From contig CALUUK010000001.1 of the NCBI GenBank assembly GCA_944323955.1, forward strand, positions 248,001 to 312,000: DNA of 64,000 nucleotides, read 5' to 3'. The stretch is from Candidatus Gastranaerophilales bacterium. GTDB taxonomy: Bacteria > Cyanobacteriota > Vampirovibrionia > Gastranaerophilales > Gastranaerophilaceae. Both the position numbers and the translations under genes were made by a program. Below the pieces are notes generated by a model. The model saw only the letters and a list, made by a program, of their open reading frames with translations. It searched no databases and was not told where the DNA came from. Positions 44,112-53,825 of the stretch are shown piece after piece (the stretch's first letter is position 1; each line of letters opens with the position of its first letter).

Positions 44112-46518
44112 TTATTTAGAATCTGTTAATATTGAACAAATAAAGCGCGCCATTAATGTTGAAGAAAAATACAAATACATTGACATAATGGGACGTGAGG
44201 CTTCTTTTTCGGGTTTTATATTAAAACAGCTTCGTAATATTTATAAACTTTCTTCAAAAAATGCAAAATGGCTTCCTGTTATTGAGGCTTTTGAACATTA
44301 TTCAATGGAAAATGTTCTACAAAGAAAAAAAACAATCTCAAGATTTGTTACACTGCTAAAAAACGAGCTTAAAAACTCAAAAAGTGTTGTTACAAAAGAA
44401 AATACCTGCTCATCAGATGTTGATGATATATATTCAAAAGATGTTATTTCTCTTAAGGGAGTCGGCCCTAAATTCGGTTATTTATTAAATAAACTCGGAA
44501 TATTTTCAGTGTTTGATTTAATAAGTTATTATCCGAAAAAATATGTTGATTATTCTTCAAGAGTTTTGATAAAAGATTTAAAAATCGGACAAAATGTCAC
44601 GATATACGGAAGGATTTCTTCTTTAAAAACTTTTACTACAAAGAATAATCTGACCATAATAAAAGTTACGGTTAGTGATGAATCATCATCATTGGATTTA
44701 AATTTCTTTTATTCAAAATTAAACAGATACTCTATTGAAAGATATAAAGCACAATTTCCTCTTCATTCGGGGATTATTGTTTCCGGCTGCGTAAAATTTG
44801 ATAATTATGCAAATAATATGACCATAGATAAACCTCAGTTTCAATCTGTCAATGACAGTTCGTATTCTGATGAAAATCTTAATATAGGAAGAATTGTGCC
44901 TGTTTATCCTCTTGTTGAGAATTTAAATATTAAAGCGTTAAGAAAAGCCATATATAATGCGTTAATTGAATACGGCAGTGAAATAGAAAATCTGGTTCCG
45001 CAGAAATTTATAAAAACACATGAAATGATAAACCGATCTGAGGCCTTAAACATAATTCATTTCCCCAATAGTGTTTCATCTCTTGAAAGGGCCCGCTTTT
45101 CACTCGTTTATGAAGAGTTTTTTCTTCTGCAATTAAAAATGTTTTTAATAAAAGATAATGTATCAAGAACATACAAAACTGTTGCGCTTAATATAAAAGA
45201 AGACGGTCTTGTTAAAAAATTTATTAAGTCGCTTCCCTTTGAACTAACAGACGCGCAAAAAAGAGCGGTAAATGAAATATTAACGGATATAAATTCGGAA
45301 AGACCCATGCAAAGACTTTTGCAAGGAGATGTCGGCAGCGGAAAAACAGTTGTAGCCTGCATAATGCTTCTTGCAGCCATTGAAAACGGTTTTCAAACTG
45401 CAATTATGGCGCCTACCGAAATTTTAGCCCAGCAGCATTTTAATAATTTTATTAAATGGCTTGCTCCGTTCGGGATAAATATTGCACTTTTTACTTCTTC
45501 TAATTCAAAAAAACTCAGGACAAAACTTGAAAAGGATTTAAGAAACGGACAAATTCATATTGCAATAGGCACCCATGCTCTTATTCAAGATAATATTGAA
45601 TTTAATAAACTCGGAGCTATTGTTATAGATGAACAACACCGTTTTGGTGTAAAGCAAAGAAATTTATTAAAAAGCAAAGCAGATGTTCCTCAAATGCTTA
45701 CCATGACTGCTACACCAATTCCCAGGACATTGGCTCTTACCGTTCATGGTGATTTGGATTTAACAATTATTGATGAACTTCCTAAAGGCAGAAAACCGAT
45801 TAAGACAGCTTTATTGCCTAATTCACAACGAAAAAAAGCTCATAACTTAATAAGAGAAGAAGTGAAAAAGGGGCATCAGGCATATATTGTTTTTCCCCTT
45901 ATTGATGAATCTGAAACACTTTCGGCAAAAGCAGCCACAAAAGAAGCCGAACTTCTTCAAAACGGGATTTTCTCTGATTTGAAAGTAGGTTTACTCCATG
46001 GGAAGATGAAACCCGAAGAAAAAGACAGTGTTATGCTTGCGTTTAAGAACAAAGAGTATGATATTTTGGTATCTACAACTGTTGTTGAAGTCGGTGTTGA
46101 TGTTGCTAATGCTACTGTTATTGTGATAGAAAATGCCGAAAGATTCGGGCTTTCTCAGCTTCATCAGTTAAGAGGGCGTGTCGGAAGAAATTCAGAACAG
46201 TCATATTGCGTTCTTGTTTCTTCTTCAAAGAATGAAGAAACGCTTAATCGTTTGAATGTGCTTGTACAAACAAACGACGGATTTATTATTGCAGAAAAAG
46301 ATTTGGAAATAAGAGGCCCCGGCGAAATGCTCGGTATAAGGCAAAGCGGAATAGCTGAACTTCATCTTGCCGATCTTACAAAAGATTTGTATATTCTTGA
46401 GATGGCAAGAAACGATGCAAAGCAATATCTTGAGTCTAAGCCTGAATTTGAAGAAGGGCTGAAAAAATATATTGAAGCTAATATTACGGCTCTTTCAGGA
46501 TTTGAATTGTCCGATTAG
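44101..46518 (+). CDS. recG: ATP-dependent DNA helicase RecG
   Basis: 805 aa. Remodels stalled forks and branched DNA. Wedge/OB domain (about 110-260: SLKGVGPKFGYLLNKLGI, IGQNVTIYGRI), then the helicase: DVGSGKTVVA, MAPTEILAQQHF, IDEQHRFGVKQR, MTATPIPRTLALT, VVEVGVDVANATV, QLRGRVGR. The N-terminus is extended by about 100 residues, common in this lineage of RecG. Start overlaps the cyclase end by 11 nt; the stop overlaps the convergent GT39-like gene by 4 nt. Confidence 0.96.
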   Translation: MKDNYLESVNIEQIKRAINVEEKYKYIDIMGREASFSGFILKQLRNIYKLSSKNAKWLPVIEAFEHYSMENVLQRKKTISRFVTLLKNELKNSKSVVTKENTCSSDVDDIYSKDVISLKGVGPKFGYLLNKLGIFSVFDLISYYPKKYVDYSSRVLIKDLKIGQNVTIYGRISSLKTFTTKNNLTIIKVTVSDESSSLDLNFFYSKLNRYSIERYKAQFPLHSGIIVSGCVKFDNYANNMTIDKPQFQSVNDSSYSDENLNIGRIVPVYPLVENLNIKALRKAIYNALIEYGSEIENLVPQKFIKTHEMINRSEALNIIHFPNSVSSLERARFSLVYEEFFLLQLKMFLIKDNVSRTYKTVALNIKEDGLVKKFIKSLPFELTDAQKRAVNEILTDINSERPMQRLLQGDVGSGKTVVACIMLLAAIENGFQTAIMAPTEILAQQHFNNFIKWLAPFGINIALFTSSNSKKLRTKLEKDLRNGQIHIAIGTHALIQDNIEFNKLGAIVIDEQHRFGVKQRNLLKSKADVPQMLTMTATPIPRTLALTVHGDLDLTIIDELPKGRKPIKTALLPNSQRKKAHNLIREEVKKGHQAYIVFPLIDESETLSAKAATKEAELLQNGIFSDLKVGLLHGKMKPEEKDSVMLAFKNKEYDILVSTTVVEVGVDVANATVIVIENAERFGLSQLHQLRGRVGRNSEQSYCVLVSSSKNEETLNRLNVLVQTNDGFIIAEKDLEIRGPGEMLGIRQSGIAELHLADLTKDLYILEMARNDAKQYLESKPEFEEGLKKYIEANITALSGFELSD

Positions 46519-48206
46519 TCTTTGACTTTTTTATATACAATCAGTGTCCAGCTTCCGGCCTGAGTTATTGTGTCAATGATGTATTTATCTTTAAAGGCGT
46601 AATACAAACTGTTTTTTAACGCGGAGAAAACTAAAAAGATGTATTGTGCTTCGTCATATCTTTTATTATCTTCAAGAGTCGACACAATGTCACGATTTGT
46701 AAGAAAAGATACGCTGTCCAGCGTTATAATTCCTATTCTGTCGCCTTTTTTCATATTTTTAATAAAAGTATTTTCAACATAATCGGTGATATTTTTGTTT
46801 GGAAAAATTCTAAATACATCTTTATAAATATATTTCCCGTTTTGTATGACATTTCTGTAGTCAGGGTCTTTATACATATATTCGTTAAAATTAAATTTAT
46901 TTATTGAAAACAGTTTGTATTTATCTTCTTTTGTTAAGTATTTTTCAAATTTTGCTATGTCATAATATGTTATAAGGACGTAGTCATTATCTTTCAGATT
47001 TGATGTTCTTAAGAGTTTTACAACAGCATAATGGCCTTCAGACCTTCCCAGTCTTTGCACTGCATTTGGAGCTGTAAATACATAAAACAAATTTAATGAA
47101 AGATATAATGCAATAATCGATGTTGATATTTTTTTATTTGTTATTGAATATAATCCGAAACACATTGTCAAAAGGAGAGCAGGATACATTTCGGTTGTAT
47201 ATTTTGTAATAAGAATCATTCTTCCGGTATGCGAAATTAATACAATATAAATGAAAAATACGGCAGCTGAAGAAAAAAGGCATACAATTGCCTTATTTTT
47301 TCTTTTTAACGCAATAATTATCGCGGCAGCTCCAATTAGCATAGGAATAATTGCAAAAATTATAAAAATATAATTTACGGTATTTCCCGGCACAATATAT
47401 GTTAAAAAATGGTCATAAGTATTAATAATATTAGATTGTATGGGGGAAAAGTAATCCGTAAAAGTCAATATTATTTTTGCACAGGAAAAATTTGTCCAAA
47501 ATTGAGACAATGATTTATATGTAAAAATATTATACAAAAACGGAAAAATTAATATGCCTATTGCTATTATCGGAAAAAGAACACAGTAAATCAGGTTATG
47601 TATAACTTTTTGTCTTTTTTTTTCATCAAGTTCTGAGATTATAAAATATGCTGAAATTGTGAGAAGTAAAAATACATAAATTATTCCGAGAGTATGTGTA
47701 AAGACTACAAGCATACAAAAAATGAACAGCCTTAGCATATCATATCTGTTCGGCCTTTTTAATAATTTGACCGCATATAAATTTGCGAAAGAAGTAAAGA
47801 AGAATAAAAGGCTGTACAATCTGACTTCCTGTGCAAAATATATTAGAAATGAACTTATTGCTGTTACAAAAGCACATAAATACCCGAGATTTTTATCTTT
47901 AATTTCTTTACCGGTATGAAACATTACAATAATTGAAAGTATGGAAGGAATAACCGAAGAATATCTCAGAATTGTATCGGTATCGCCAAAGAAAAACATC
48001 CAGATTTTTAAATATAAATAATATAAGGGAGTGTGGCAGTTTCTTACCATGCTTTGAAAAAAAGCCCATAAATCTTTTTGTGAGGCAATATGCCAGCCGA
48101 CATACTCATCATTCCAGAGTCCTTCGGGTTTATCAAGAAACCATATTCTAAGTAAAAGCCCGAACATAACTATCAGAAATAAATTAAATAAACTGTATTT
48201 TTTCAT
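46515..48206 (-). CDS. GT39-like (PMT/ArnT superfamily) membrane glycosyltransferase
   Basis: 563 aa, about eleven to twelve membrane helices. The first loop carries the acidic motif GLWNDEYVGWHI (D/E after the first helix), typical of GT-C enzymes using polyprenyl-phosphate sugars, followed by RNCHTPLYYLYLKIW and HTLGIIYVF. The soluble C-terminal ~150 residues face the periplasm. The divergent neighbour is a GT2 of the polyprenyl-phosphate mannosyltransferase type, which would make the lipid-linked donor. Sugar and acceptor unknown. Confidence 0.83.
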   Translation of the reverse strand: MKKYSLFNLFLIVMFGLLLRIWFLDKPEGLWNDEYVGWHIASQKDLWAFFQSMVRNCHTPLYYLYLKIWMFFFGDTDTILRYSSVIPSILSIIVMFHTGKEIKDKNLGYLCAFVTAISSFLIYFAQEVRLYSLLFFFTSFANLYAVKLLKRPNRYDMLRLFIFCMLVVFTHTLGIIYVFLLLTISAYFIISELDEKKRQKVIHNLIYCVLFPIIAIGILIFPFLYNIFTYKSLSQFWTNFSCAKIILTFTDYFSPIQSNIINTYDHFLTYIVPGNTVNYIFIIFAIIPMLIGAAAIIIALKRKNKAIVCLFSSAAVFFIYIVLISHTGRMILITKYTTEMYPALLLTMCFGLYSITNKKISTSIIALYLSLNLFYVFTAPNAVQRLGRSEGHYAVVKLLRTSNLKDNDYVLITYYDIAKFEKYLTKEDKYKLFSINKFNFNEYMYKDPDYRNVIQNGKYIYKDVFRIFPNKNITDYVENTFIKNMKKGDRIGIITLDSVSFLTNRDIVSTLEDNKRYDEAQYIFLVFSALKNSLYYAFKDKYIIDTITQAGSWTLIVYKKVKD

Positions 48207-48269
48207 ATCGACTTTTATTCGTTTGTTGTATTATATAATAGATTTTATCACATACAAAAGTTGGATGTT

Positions 48270-49208
48270 ATGAAATTAATAATACAAATACCTTGTTATA
48301 ATGAAGAAATTGCTTTGCCTGTTACCCTGTCAAAGCTGCCCGAGCATATAGAAGGAATTGACGAAATAGAAGTATTGATTTCGGATGACGGAAGCAGCGA
48401 CAGGACTGTGGAAATAGCAAAACAATACGGAGTAAAACACATTGTAACGACAACCCATCACAGAGGGCTTGCCAGAACTTTTATGGCAGGTATTCAAGAG
48501 GCATTACGTCAAGGTGCAGACATTATTGTTAATACAGATGCAGATAATCAGTATAATGCTGATGATATTGAGAAACTTGTCAGACCTATTCTTGATAAAA
48601 AAGCAGATATTGTCATTGGAGCAAGACCGATTAGTAAAATTTCTTCTTTTTCTCCGTTTAAAAAATTCCTGCAATATTTCGGGTCAAAAGTTGTAAGGCT
48701 TATAAGTTCTACTGCTACAGAAGATGCTCCGAGCGGGTTTAGAGCATTCTCAAGAGAAGCGGCACTTTCTATTAATGTTTTTGATAACTATACTTATACA
48801 ATAGAGACAGTTATTCAGTCAAAAACGAAAGGTCTTCATATACTGTCCGTTCCTATTCGGGTTAACGATTCTTTCAGAAAATCAAGACTCGTTAAAAACA
48901 TATTTTTATATGTTCAGCGTAATTCTTTTACGATATTTAGAATGTTTATAATATACAGACCTTTCAGATTTTTTGCCATTATAGGCGGAAGTATATTTAT
49001 TGTTGGACTTATCCTTCTTGCAAGATTTCTGTATCTATATATAGTTGATCAGGGAAGCGGTCATGTTCAATCTTTAATTATATCTTCAATTCTTGTTATT
49101 ACGGGTTTTCAAACTGTTTTGTTTGGTGTGCTGGCTGACTTACTTGCCATAAACAGAAAATTAATTGAAGATGTTCAGGTTAGGACAAAAAAACTTGAAA
49201 ATAAATAG
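48270..49208 (+). CDS. GT2 glycosyltransferase, polyprenyl-phosphate sugar synthase type
   Basis: 312 aa. GT-A domain: IPCYNEEIALPVTLSKLP, SDDGSSDRTVEIA, NTDADNQY (DxD-like), then APSGFRAFSREAA and two C-terminal membrane helices (FRFFAIIGGSIFIVGLILLARFL; IISSILVITGFQTVLFGVLADLLA). Resembles DPM1/GtrB enzymes that load a sugar on undecaprenyl phosphate. ATG 48270 chosen; TTG 48261 is in frame. Probably feeds the GT-C enzyme encoded divergently. Confidence 0.9.
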   Translation: MKLIIQIPCYNEEIALPVTLSKLPEHIEGIDEIEVLISDDGSSDRTVEIAKQYGVKHIVTTTHHRGLARTFMAGIQEALRQGADIIVNTDADNQYNADDIEKLVRPILDKKADIVIGARPISKISSFSPFKKFLQYFGSKVVRLISSTATEDAPSGFRAFSREAALSINVFDNYTYTIETVIQSKTKGLHILSVPIRVNDSFRKSRLVKNIFLYVQRNSFTIFRMFIIYRPFRFFAIIGGSIFIVGLILLARFLYLYIVDQGSGHVQSLIISSILVITGFQTVLFGVLADLLAINRKLIEDVQVRTKKLENK

Positions 49209-49267
49209 CCTTTTTAAATACCTGATAAGCTAAATGTTTAAATTATTGTTTTTTAGATAATTTTCGT

Positions 49268-50734
49268 ATGAGAATTATCTTTGTAATTATAATAATATTT
49301 TCTTTGATAATGCCTGCAAATGCCGAGATTTATGATTATGTGGATGAATGCGTTAAAAATGAATCTTATAAAACATTTGCGCAGGTTGTAAAAGGCAGTG
49401 CAAGCATATCTGATGTTGAAAAACAAATGGTTATAGACAGGGAAATTCAAGCCGACCTTAAGTCAAATTTTATATATATGGATTTGGAAGATTGTATAAA
49501 TACCGCATTGGGTGAAAATTTTGATATAAAAATACAACGCCAGAACAGAAATATGGCATATTGGCAAAATAAAAATTCCCAGTTTATGCTGCTTCCTGAT
49601 GTTTATTATAATTTTACGATTCAGAATTTAGGCGGTCAGTATTTGGTCGGAGGAATAGTTGCCGCAATGGCTCATGAAGTTGCCATACAAAGTATGTTTG
49701 GTGTCGAATGGTCTACAATAAGCCAGGGCCGATATTTCTTTCAAAATGCAATGACCAGAAATACTTTAAAATCCCAAAAGGCACAACTTGAGTATAGTCG
49801 AGAAGAAACGATACTAAAAACAGTTATTGCTTATTATGATACTTTAAAAAACAAAATGGAAATAGAAGTACAAAAAGTGAATCTTTATGACAGATTAGAA
49901 CAGCTGAAATATACAAAAGCACGTTTTGATACGGGCTTGGGAACACTTTATGATGTTAAAAGAGCAGAGGCAGAATTGGCTCAGGCACAACAGGATTATT
50001 CGGAAACATTGTTTAATCTTCGTGTTAGTCAGGCTTCATTGGCAAATGTTATGGGGGTCGATGTTTTTGATTGTATTTATCCTTATGAATTTTCTGTTGA
50101 TAAAAGAATGCTCATAGACAAAAGTTATGATATTGAAGAACTGTATAATCAGGCATTGGTCTCAAGAGAAGATATCAGAGCGAAAAAAGCCGAAATTAAG
50201 GTTTATCGTGCTATGAGAAATATGAATTATGCAGATATAATTCCTGATGTCGTTGTCGGATATCAAAACGGATATGTCGGTACAAGACGTGCAGGTCTGG
50301 GAAATCATAACAGTTTATCTTTGAGCGTAAGAACATATTTGGGAAAAAATTTACTTATGGGAACAATAACCCAGATAAAAGCGGATACTGCTGCACTGAA
50401 TGTTAAAAAATTGGAATTGCAAAATTTGGAAAGACAAGTTAAAGAAAATATTATTAACGCTTATTTTAGTTCTGAAAATGCGCTGAAAAAAATTGAGGAG
50501 GCAGAGCGTGAAACAGAAGCCGCAAATGTTAGTTTTGATCTTTCGCAATCGAGCATGAAGGCAGGACAGGCAACTTTTATTGATGTTATTGAATCACAGA
50601 ATATTAAAGTAAGAGCAAATATAAATTTAATTACAAATATGATAGAATATAATAAGGCGCAGTCGCAGCTTTTATTTGAAATCGGACTTATAAGCCCCGA
50701 AAATGTTTTAAAGGATTATATAAGAAAATACTGA
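49268..50734 (+). CDS. TolC-family outer membrane efflux protein
   Basis: 488 aa. Signal peptide (about 1-19, MRIIFVIIIIFSLIMPANA). Two OEP repeats with the long helical hairpins (DLEDCINTALGENFDIKIQRQNR; RFDTGLGTLYDVKRAEAELAQAQQDY; SMKAGQATFIDVIESQNIKVRA). Forms a trimeric outer-membrane duct for a type I or RND exporter, whose inner parts are not nearby. GATAAT lies 6 nt before the ATG and there is no Shine-Dalgarno, so this may also be leaderless. Confidence 0.92.
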   Translation: MRIIFVIIIIFSLIMPANAEIYDYVDECVKNESYKTFAQVVKGSASISDVEKQMVIDREIQADLKSNFIYMDLEDCINTALGENFDIKIQRQNRNMAYWQNKNSQFMLLPDVYYNFTIQNLGGQYLVGGIVAAMAHEVAIQSMFGVEWSTISQGRYFFQNAMTRNTLKSQKAQLEYSREETILKTVIAYYDTLKNKMEIEVQKVNLYDRLEQLKYTKARFDTGLGTLYDVKRAEAELAQAQQDYSETLFNLRVSQASLANVMGVDVFDCIYPYEFSVDKRMLIDKSYDIEELYNQALVSREDIRAKKAEIKVYRAMRNMNYADIIPDVVVGYQNGYVGTRRAGLGNHNSLSLSVRTYLGKNLLMGTITQIKADTAALNVKKLELQNLERQVKENIINAYFSSENALKKIEEAERETEAANVSFDLSQSSMKAGQATFIDVIESQNIKVRANINLITNMIEYNKAQSQLLFEIGLISPENVLKDYIRKY

Positions 50735-50750
50735 TTACGGAGTTATATGA

Positions 50751-51833
50751 ATGTTTATTAATATGTTTAAAAAATTATTTTTTCGGCATAAGAGCACAAA
50801 CATGGAAGCAGAGATTTTTGAACAGCCGCAAATTATTTCAAAATTAATAAAAAAGTATATTACAAAAGATGGAAAAGTTAACATTGAATTACCTGATAAT
50901 ACAAATAAAATAGCATTAATAGCAAGCGGCTCTTCTTATCACAGTGCAACAATTGCCGCAAATTATTTAAGAAATTATGTCCATTGCGAAGCACAGTCTT
51001 ATTATGCCAGCGAATTTTCTCTTGTGGAAAATGTTAATCCCGACCCGGAAACATTATATATTTTAATTTCTCAATCAGGAGAAACCGCTGATACAAATAA
51101 TGCGCTGAAAAAAATTGCAGCAAAAACAAATAAGATAATGGCAATAACAAATACAAAAGATTCAACCCTTTATAACGGAGCAAAATATAAAATTTTGACA
51201 AATGCCGGAGCGGAAAAGTCAATTGCATCCACAAAAGCTATGAGTGCACAAATGTTTTGTCTGTTTTTAATTGCCGCAAAAATTATGCAGCAAAAAGAAA
51301 TACCTGTTGATAAAACAATATGTGAACTCAAAAATGCCGTTTCAAGTATTGAAAAAGCATTTTCTTACAGGGATATAATAAAAAAATATTCATTAAAATT
51401 GAAAGATTACGATAATGCGGCAGTGCTTGCTTCAGGCATGTTTTACCCTTTAGCAAAAGAAGGTGCTTTGAAAATAAAAGAAACATCTTATATAAATACA
51501 ACCGCATATCCGACAGGTGAATTTCTTCACGGACATATAGCTATTTTAAATAAACGTTGTGCGGTAATTTCGGTTATTAATAATTATAATACAGATTTTA
51601 TGCAAAGCGTAATAGCCAATATCAGAAAAAATTATAATACGGATTTGCTTATAATATCTGCAAATCCCGTAAAATATAATGATAATGATACATTAATACA
51701 GGTAAGTACAATGTTTGATATTGACTTTATTTTTACTACCCTGGTTATTTTTCAGCTAATGGCGCTTGAGACAGCATCTTTATTAAATCGTAATGTGGAT
51801 AAACCTGAAGGGCTTACAAAAATAGTAAAATAA
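50751..51833 (+). CDS. Double SIS-domain protein, GlmS isomerase-like
   Basis: 360 aa. Two SIS domains: IALIASGSSYHSATIAANYL, ILISQSGETADTNNAL, AGAEKSIASTKAMSAQMFCL (first) and VLASGMFYPLAKEGALKIKETSYINTTAYPTGEFLHG (second). These match the isomerase half of glucosamine-6-phosphate synthase, but the N-terminal glutaminase with its Cys is absent. Ammonia-dependent GlmS, GlmD or a fructosamine deglycase are possible. GGAG is 8 nt before the ATG. Follows the TolC gene by 16 nt. Confidence 0.85.
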   Translation: MFINMFKKLFFRHKSTNMEAEIFEQPQIISKLIKKYITKDGKVNIELPDNTNKIALIASGSSYHSATIAANYLRNYVHCEAQSYYASEFSLVENVNPDPETLYILISQSGETADTNNALKKIAAKTNKIMAITNTKDSTLYNGAKYKILTNAGAEKSIASTKAMSAQMFCLFLIAAKIMQQKEIPVDKTICELKNAVSSIEKAFSYRDIIKKYSLKLKDYDNAAVLASGMFYPLAKEGALKIKETSYINTTAYPTGEFLHGHIAILNKRCAVISVINNYNTDFMQSVIANIRKNYNTDLLIISANPVKYNDNDTLIQVSTMFDIDFIFTTLVIFQLMALETASLLNRNVDKPEGLTKIVK

Positions 51834-51892
51834 GGTTTATATTAGTTCATAAAATAGCAAAAAAAAATAATTACATGTTTTAAGATGATGTT

Positions 51893-53362
51893 ATGAAAAT
51901 TTTATTTAACAGTTTCAACATAGACGGATTAAAACGTCTCTCAGAAGGGCAGATAGCACAAACAGCACAAAATAACGCTTCTGTTTCATATCCGAATTTA
52001 AAACCGCTTGAAAAAGACACGGTGTCTTTTTCGGGACGTAAGACTCTGATTGCCAGTGACATGAGTATTGCACCTTCTGTGTCAAACTGCGCAAAGGTTA
52101 ATAAAGACGCTGAACCTGCAAGATTTTATCTTAATAGAATTTTGGATGAATATATAGGTCCATATGTTGATACAACTGATACCCTTGATACAAGAGATTA
52201 TCCTGTTCTGGCATGCAAAGTAAGAGTTAAAAGTCCTTTAAGTATCAGGGAAAAAGTTGTTTCCAAATATTCGGCAGCATATTCAAAAATGGCTGATGAT
52301 TTTGCGAAAAAGGTTTATGATGAACTTTCAAGATATTATGTGCCAAATCCTGATTGTAATGTAAAAGCGGTATTAAATGAGGTTAAAAGCTGCATTGAAG
52401 GGCATGATTCGCGCGGAGAATTTTTGGCATACTCGAATCCCGCATTAAATTATCATATTGCTCTTATGGTTTTACAAGAAGCAAATGCTTTTAAATTTGA
52501 TGCTCTTGGTCACGAAAAACAAAGCGCAATTGATACTGAAATTATTAAAAATATAATTCAATATGTAAGAGTGCAGGAACCAATGCAATCCACAGAATCT
52601 GCTGAAGGTATTAAGTCTTATGCCAATGATATTGTTGGTGCAAGAATTGTTTTAAGAGAGCCTGACCCTAATTATACTAAAAAGGTATTTAGTGCACTAA
52701 AGGCTGCGGTTGAAGCAGGTAAATTAAAAATTACATCAATAGAAAATAATATCCCTGATCCCGATAAATTACCCGAAGGCGACAGCGTATCGGATTATAT
52801 TTATGCTCATGATTATACACTTCAGGCATTAAGAAGGGTTTCCGGTTCGGAACTCAAAACAAATAAGTCTAAATCAGGCTATATGGCTGTTCATATAAAT
52901 GTTGATTTCTCGGATTGTGATTTTGCAAAAAACAAACGTTATTCAGGCTATAAAGGTGAAATCCAAATTTTAGGCCGCGAAGTTGAAAAATTAAAAGAAA
53001 TTGAAGATTTGTGCTACAAATTAAAAGACAATAAAAATGCCATAAAGTCGGAATACAAACCTTTTAAAATTCATTTTGAAAAATATTATACAGGCGATAC
53101 AAAAGACGTATTTGATGATTATACATATAAAATGTATCTGGCACAGCGCAGAAAACCAAAATCACCAAAAAGAAAAGATTTTCCGTCGCCGGCGCAGCTC
53201 GGATTTAAAGATAAATTGCCGGAACAGCTTGATTTTAATCAACTTGCAAAAATTAAAGCTGAATGCGATGCCGTTATAAAAATGAATGAAGCAAAAGAAC
53301 TTATTAATGAAATTCAGGCAACAATTATCGGTAAGAAAAGCAAAGATAAATATTATCATTAA
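51893..53362 (+). CDS. RelA/SpoT-domain-like protein (possible alarmone synthetase-type nucleotidyltransferase)
   Basis: 489 aa. A RelA/SpoT synthetase-like domain is visible in pieces: RVKSPLSIREK (111-121), DIVGARIVL (246-254), KSGYMAVHINV (327-337, cf. GYRSLHT) and KGEIQILGREV (354-364, cf. EVQIRT). About 120 residues of helical sequence are inserted between the first two. No HD hydrolase, TGS or ACT domains. The N-terminal ~100 residues are polar, with the motif VSFSG at 44-48. It may make (p)ppGpp or pyrophosphorylate another target such as tRNA; activity is unproven. Basic C-terminal tail. Confidence 0.72.
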   Translation: MKILFNSFNIDGLKRLSEGQIAQTAQNNASVSYPNLKPLEKDTVSFSGRKTLIASDMSIAPSVSNCAKVNKDAEPARFYLNRILDEYIGPYVDTTDTLDTRDYPVLACKVRVKSPLSIREKVVSKYSAAYSKMADDFAKKVYDELSRYYVPNPDCNVKAVLNEVKSCIEGHDSRGEFLAYSNPALNYHIALMVLQEANAFKFDALGHEKQSAIDTEIIKNIIQYVRVQEPMQSTESAEGIKSYANDIVGARIVLREPDPNYTKKVFSALKAAVEAGKLKITSIENNIPDPDKLPEGDSVSDYIYAHDYTLQALRRVSGSELKTNKSKSGYMAVHINVDFSDCDFAKNKRYSGYKGEIQILGREVEKLKEIEDLCYKLKDNKNAIKSEYKPFKIHFEKYYTGDTKDVFDDYTYKMYLAQRRKPKSPKRKDFPSPAQLGFKDKLPEQLDFNQLAKIKAECDAVIKMNEAKELINEIQATIIGKKSKDKYYH

Positions 53363-53369
53363 TAAATAT

Positions 53370-53825
53370 TTATTTGTAGTGTCTCATTGTTCGATTCATT
53401 AAGTCTGTCAGAAACGGGATATAGAAAATACGTCCTAAAACTACTCCTGTTATAATGTAGCCTATAAGCAAAATAACAAGTAATTCAAGCAGTGTAAATG
53501 ATATATTTAAACCGTAAATTCTTATAACTTTGAAGGATAAAAGAAAATAAATAACTGCAGCAATATAATCTACAAAAGGAATTTTCGCAATAACGGATAA
53601 AATTATATCCAGACCTATTTTTATTAATGCCAAAAAAATAGATATAACCATGGATTGAGCGATATTGTACATAAGGAAAAATCTTAAATTTTGTTTTCTG
53701 AAATATGCAATAATTATCCATATAAGTCCTGCTATCCCCATTGTTATATAAGACAGTACCGAAATTATTTTTTCTATGGGTAAAATTTTTGTTGAATTAT
53801 GCTGCACTTTTATCGCCGTCCTCAT
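53370..53825 (-). CDS. Four-helix membrane protein, possibly Tic20-like
   Basis: 151 aa with about four membrane helices. The segment LRFFLMYNIAQSMVISIFLALI resembles the conserved F-x-R-F-N-x-x-Q-A stretch of cyanobacterial Tic20/Ycf60 proteins, and the helix order fits, but similarity is weak. No signal peptide. The start overlaps the end of the TPR gene upstream by 29 nt, so the two are coupled. Convergent with the RelA/SpoT-like gene, 7 nt apart. Confidence 0.6.
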   Translation of the reverse strand: MRTAIKVQHNSTKILPIEKIISVLSYITMGIAGLIWIIIAYFRKQNLRFFLMYNIAQSMVISIFLALIKIGLDIILSVIAKIPFVDYIAAVIYFLLSFKVIRIYGLNISFTLLELLVILLIGYIITGVVLGRIFYIPFLTDLMNRTMRHYK

